From positions 14,882,164 to 14,946,163 of the forward strand of contig OY992834.1 in the NCBI GenBank assembly GCA_963921425.1: 64,000 nucleotides of DNA, written 5' to 3'. The translations under genes were made by a program, and so were the position numbers. The stretch comes from Dryas octopetala. Its lineage: Eukaryota > Streptophyta > Magnoliopsida > Rosales > Rosaceae. The notes below the pieces were generated by a model. That model made no database searches. It saw only the letters and a list, made by a program, of their open reading frames with translations, and was not told the origin of the DNA. This document shows, piece by piece, positions 59,241 to 64,000 of the stretch. Position 1 is the first letter of the stretch, and each line of letters begins with the position of its first letter.

Positions 59241-59454
59241 ACAAGTTTACATGTTAGTATGTTACTACAGAGACTTTCAATTATATTTATACACGGGTAC
59301 GTCTATTTTAGAAACTACACAATTTTTTTTTTTTTTTAAATGTACTTTTCTTTCTAATTTTTGTTACTTCAGGTATCATCTTTCACCCAACAATAAAATA
59401 TTTAATTATTGTGAATATTTGAAGATTGTTTTTATTTATTTCACTTTCATTGAT

Positions 59455-60035
59455 CGATTCAGTGTCAGAGTGATCGATTTAGTCTCAGTGTGATTGATTC
59501 AGTTTCAATATAATTGATTCAATTTTAATGTTATTAATACAGTTTCAGTGTGATTTATTTAGTTTTAATGATCGATTCAGTTTCAGTGTGATTGATTCAG
59601 TTTCAGTGTTATCAATAAAGTTTTAGTGTAATCGATAAAGTTTTAGTGTGATCGATTTAGTTTTAATGATCGATTCAGTTTTAGTGATCGATTCAATTTC
59701 AATGTGATCGATTCAATTTCAGTGTGATCGATTTATTTTCAGTGTGATCGATTCAGTTTCAGTGTTATTAATACAATTTCAGTGTGCGATTTAATTTCAA
59801 TGATCGATTCAGTTTCAGTGTGATTGATTCAGTTTCAATATTATTAATACAGTTTCAGTGTGATCGATTCAATTTCATTATGGTTGATTCAGTTTTAGTG
59901 ATCGATTCAATTTCAGTGTAATCGATTCAGTTTCAGAGTGATCGATTCAGTTTCAAAGTGATCGATCAATTTTAGTGTGATCGATTCAGTTTCAGTGATT
60001 AATTCAATTTCAGTGTGATCGATTTAATTTTAGTG
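59455..60035. repeat. ~20-bp minisatellite, unit close to TGATCGATTCAGTTTCAGTG
   Basis: Nearly 600 bp of degenerate tandem units, around 28-30 copies, some shortened to 13 bp (lacking TTCAGTG or GATC parts). Frequent GATC and ATCGAT make it a very regular, low-complexity block about 0.5 kb upstream of LRK10L-D. Confidence 0.9.
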
Positions 60036-60567
60036 TTTTTTTTTTTTTTTTAAGATGATCGATTTTGATTTGTGTGAAACTGAAATTTGGGAAAGTGAAG
60101 ATGTTGAAATTTTAAAAATCGTAATCATTTTGTAATGGACTTGTATGTTGTATGCTTGGACTTTTTGTTTTGTTTTGTTTTTTTTTATCAATTTTAGTTT
60201 TAGATTTTAGTGGGGTTGTGGGCTTTAATTAAATTAATTGTATGTTATTATTTAGTATCTGTGTACAATCTTTATCGTAAATATCTAACATTACATATAT
60301 ATTTTTTTATAATGATTTAATATTCGTTAAACTCTATAAATTAAATTAAGGATTGGCAAATGGACCACTAACGTTTTGACTTTTGAGTGTTTAAGACCAA
60401 AAGAAAGATTCACACCCGTTCAACATTCAACTCATACAACCAAGAGATCGACTTGAGAGAAACTTCCATGGCTGCTGTTTCTCTCTGTTTCAAAGGAAAG
60501 CTTTTAATGACCATCCTTATCGATCTGTCCAGACCCACACTTGTGATGACCCATCTTCTCTTTCTCC
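60036..60567. promoter_or_regulatory. Probable promoter and 5' leader of LRK10L-D
   Basis: Includes TTTTGACTTTTGA at 60373-60385, which has the TTGAC core of a WRKY-binding W box. Upstream ATGs occur at 60387 and 60468 (good context TCCATGGCT) in a frame that runs to 60578 and overlaps the main start in a different frame. Whether they lie on the transcript is unknown. Confidence 0.4.
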
Positions 60568-63500
60568 ATGGAAACTGATCAAACATCCTTGTCCAAATCC
60601 TCTGTAATTGTGGCCTTTCTCCTCATTGTCTTATCAAGTCAAACTCCGGAGGCTGATGCTAATCCTGGTCAATGTGCCCCTTCTTCCTGCGGCAACATCC
60701 ACAACATAAGTTACCCATTTCGACTCATCGACGGTCCAATCAGCTGCGTCGACCCATCGTCCCACTACAATCTCTCTTGCGAGAACAACAATCTCACAGT
60801 CTTACACTTGTATTCTGGAAAGTACCACGTACAGGCAATCAACTACAACAGCGGCACAATCCGGGTTTCGGATCCGGGGCTCCAACCCAACAACTGCTCC
60901 TCCATCCCTCGCTACTCTATATCCGTATCCAACTTCAGCTTTCAGGACCCGTACAACTATTTCACCTTTAATTGTACGGGTAATCCGGCTAAATGCAGAG
61001 CATGGAGGCCAGTGGCTTTCTTCAAGTGTGTGAATCGGTTGAATTCTTCAATGTATGTTGACACTGCTCCATGTATTAATGTCGGTGGTAGCCGGACTAA
61101 TTTGGCCCGACCCGAATCGTATGGGTATGTGAAGGTGGGGACCACAAACGTGGCGGAGTTGGAGGACGGATGCCGTGTCGAGTGGATGGCTATTGTGAAC
61201 ATGTACGAAAACGACCGAAACGCTTCGTATCAACACATACACGATGCACTGGTGTATGGGTTTGAGCTTGAATGGGCTGTTCTGGATACTGATTCTTGCA
61301 GAGGATGGAGCTTTACTCAAAAATGTTACCAAAACAAAATCCTAGGTGTGTGAATTGAAACATATTACCTCCAGTGGCTTTAATGTTTGCACATATAACA
61401 AAATCATTGTAGGTGTGCTAATGTTGTTTGTTCCTTGTCATTCTAGGTCTGTTTCCATCTCTGTTTCAGTATATTAAAGGTAAGGGATCTCTGCCCAGAA
61501 GCTTCTTTCTTTTTGGTTTTTGTTTTCCTGTTTTTTATTAGTTTTATGACATCTGTGAGTTAACAACACGACATATGTTGACGGAGAGTAACACGCAAAT
61601 AAGGAAAATTAGCGTTAACCATAAAAAAGAATTCTAGAGTCCACTAGAGAAAAAAGAGAAATCTCAATATTTTCTGATTAAAATGATAATAATCAATAAT
61701 ACAAACAACAAAAAAGATTGCTTAAATACGTTCAGAACCCTAGATGTTTGAAATTCAAAACGAAAATAAAAATGGAAATAAAGTGCAATTTAGGAAATTT
61801 ATTCAAAAACACTAAATTGCAACGAAGGAATTTGGCCAAAATAGGTATATCATGGGCTCATTTTTGACATTGGGCCGGATTTGTTCCTTTTCTTGGCCTT
61901 CTGGCGGTCGAGTTGTTGCATGAACCGTTCTGCCATTTGTTTTACATCATATGTAATGAGATTTTTCTTACATACAATATTGTATTGTACACCCACATAT
62001 AAAATTGTTTAACCCACAACACTTTGTCTACGCAAAATGGAATATGAATACACAAGTAACACAACACTAAATTTCTATGTAATATAGTCGTTATATGATA
62101 GAAAGACCATATTGAATTGGACACATGGATCTAACACATCATACGAGGCATCTCAGATTTAAGACACATGAAAAAGAAAATAAAGGTTAATATTAAATCC
62201 ATGTATAGGAGCAACTATGAGCTTAGTGAAAGATGATCTTAAATTTTTGGGCTGTATTTGAAACTCATAAAAGTTGAAACTTCCTTTCTAAAGTTGGGCA
62301 ATCCTTGTTTCTTACCCGCATTCTTTTTTGTGGCAACGTAGGGGTTAGAACAGTATATATAGTTTGTGCAGAAATACAAGATGACAACTGCAATGACAAA
62401 TAGTAACTAAGTAAGGCCCAATTGGAAGAGTTGTGCTTCTTTGACTCTGTTCATTTTTTGTTATATTTCTTGCAGAGCAACGATATGCAGCACTCCTTAT
62501 CATTGGTAAGAGCTCGCATCTTTTTTCAGCGCAGACTAATTTTCACCTTATCAAGGACGCATAACAGAAAATGGAGCTAATTTTAATCTTGGTGTTCCTG
62601 TATAGGTGGATTTTTTGTGGCAAGATTTATACTTGGGACTCCATTTGTGATTTGGTTTCTGATCTATAAATGGCGAAGAAGACATTTGTCAATGTATAGC
62701 ACCATTGAAGATTTTTTGTGCAGTGGCCACAACTTCACACCAATAAGGTACTCTAACTCAGATATTAAGAAGATGACTAGTAAATTCAAGGATAAGCTAG
62801 GTGAAGGCGGTTATGGTTGTGTATTTAAAGGAAAGTTACGTAGTGGCCGTTTTGTAGCAATTAAAATGTTGGGCGAGTCCAAAGGTAATAATGGACAAGA
62901 TTTTGTCAATGAGGTATCTACCATTGGAAGGATTCACCATGTCAATGTGGTACAACTTGTTGGTTATTGTGCTGAGGGGTCAAAGCGTGCCTTGGTATAT
63001 GAATTCATGCCTAATGGGTCCCTTGATAAGTACATTTATTCCAAAGAAGGATGTATCCATTTAAGTAGCAAGAAAATTTATGAGATTGCTCTTGGAGCGG
63101 CTCAAGGGATTGAATATCTACATCAAGGTTGTGACATGCAAATTCTTCATTTTGATATCAAGCCTCACAATATCCTCCTTGATGAGAATTTCATTCCAAA
63201 GGTTTCCGATTTTGGTCTTGCAAAATTATATCCAACTGATAATAGCATAGTCTCTTTGACGGCAGCAAGGGGAACGATGGGATATATTGCTCCTGAGTTG
63301 TTCTACAAAAATATTGGAGGTGTTTCATATAAAGCTGATGTCTATAGTTTTGGGATGTTGCTGATGGAAATGGCAAGTAGAAGGAAGAATTTCAATGCAT
63401 TGGTAGAGCATTCAAGCCAAATTTATTTTCCTTCATGGGTGTATGATCAATATAGTGAAGGAAGAGACTTGGAGATGAGCGATGTCACAGAGGAAGAAAA

Positions 63501-63732
63501 GAAATTAATAAAAAAGATGGTTTTAGTTGCCTTATGGTGTATACAAATGAAGCCAAGTGATCGTCCTTCAATGAGCAAAGTTATAGAGATGCTTGAAGGA
63601 GATGTTGAAAGCATACGAATGCCTGAGAAACCTTTTCTAAGCCTACAAGATCAGATGCCTGTAAGACATGTTCAAGATAATTTGAATCCAACATGTTCTA
63701 ATGAGTTAACATTGACTCTGTCAGCTAGGTGA
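60568..63732 (+). CDS. LRK10L-D: intact LRK10-like (rust-resistance type) receptor kinase
   Basis: Exons 60568-61345 (778 nt), 61447-61479 (33 nt), 62476-62505 (30 nt) and 62606-63732 (1127 nt) total 1968 nt, 655 aa; all GT/AG, all phase 1. Signal peptide about 1-31 ([19 protein letters not shown]). The GUB_WAK-type ectodomain has [55 protein letters not shown] and [12 protein letters not shown]. The membrane region, near 272-303, is built from the two microexons and the kinase exon ([14 protein letters not shown]). The kinase has [10 protein letters not shown] (345-354), K367 in [12 protein letters not shown] (462 onward, non-RD), SDFG (D482) and APELFYKN (509 onward). Intron 2 is about 1 kb. 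Start: ATG in context CCATGGAA. Plasma-membrane receptor kinase, defence role inferred from the family. Confidence 0.94.
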
Positions 63733-64000
63733 TCAATTATCAAGATTTCAACTTGTTTGGATCTCAAATGAAAATTTACTTGTAATGAAATTGTAGTACT
63801 GTTCATATACTTTGAAAGTTAAAATGGTACATAATTGGGAAAGGTAGACTTATCCTTGTAGAAAAAATGCTCGTTGTGTTAATTTTTTGAAACACCATAT
63901 TCTTTCGTAAGATAAATTCTTGCTGCATGGCCCCTGGTGTCTTTGTGTATAAAACATATATAGATACATCCAGTATGCATAATTTAATGAGGAGAGAACA
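63733..64000. other. 3' flank of LRK10L-D
   Basis: Probable 3' UTR and flank, similar by eye to the flank of LRK10L-B (TTGGATCTCA, ACTTGT(A/T)(A/T)TGAAAT, TGTAGTA). No exact polyadenylation site could be fixed. Confidence 0.4.

Overview
This window is nuclear DNA of a flowering plant, almost certainly a eudicot and probably a woody rosid. It is AT-rich, its genes carry short plant-type introns and microexons, and it has LRK10-like receptor kinases, a plant-type METTL13-like methyltransferase, PP2C relatives and the usual plant transposon families (Ty1/copia, Ty3/gypsy, hAT, PIF/Harbinger and Mutator MITEs, SINE-like pieces). I cannot name the species.

Layout. 1-5 kb: few open frames; a few splice-bounded coding-like pieces suggest an unnamed multi-exon gene on the minus strand. 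5.1-9 kb: a decayed tandem array of a non-coding unit, twice hit by Mutator-type MITEs. 9-13.3 kb: low-complexity DNA and small foldback elements. 13.3-16.2 kb: a broken copia fossil. 16.6-18.0 kb: an intact single-exon METTL13-like methyltransferase, with a MITE starting a few bases after its stop. 20.6-43.3 kb: a cluster of LRK10L-type receptor-kinase loci on both strands, mixed with PP2C-derived pieces, a decayed hAT element with a perfect 8-bp target duplication, and several MITEs. 44.2-49.5 kb: a broken Ty3/gypsy fossil. 51.3-52.6 kb: a signal-peptide-bearing PP2C-like pseudogene. 54.2-57.4 kb: three TA-flanked foldback elements end to end, one holding a nested PIF/Harbinger-like element. 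59.4-60.05 kb: a GATC-rich minisatellite. 60.6-63.7 kb: an intact receptor kinase.

Biology. Only three protein genes look whole: the methyltransferase (16582-17994), LRK10L-C (43327-40799, minus, 610 aa) and LRK10L-D (60568-63732, plus, 655 aa). The kinases have a signal peptide, a cysteine-rich wall-associated-type ectodomain, one membrane span and a non-RD kinase (HFD in place of HRD), a combination typical of plant immune receptors. Two architectures occur: minus-strand loci have one 27-nt microexon, plus-strand loci have 33-nt and 30-nt microexons. Five further loci are pseudogenes or fragments, so this is an actively duplicating and decaying resistance-type cluster. The PP2C-like sequences are interleaved with it; the longest has a predicted signal peptide and has lost metal-binding aspartates. 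I saw no CRISPR, operon or prokaryotic feature. All exon borders are read by eye from splice signals and paralogue comparison within the window.
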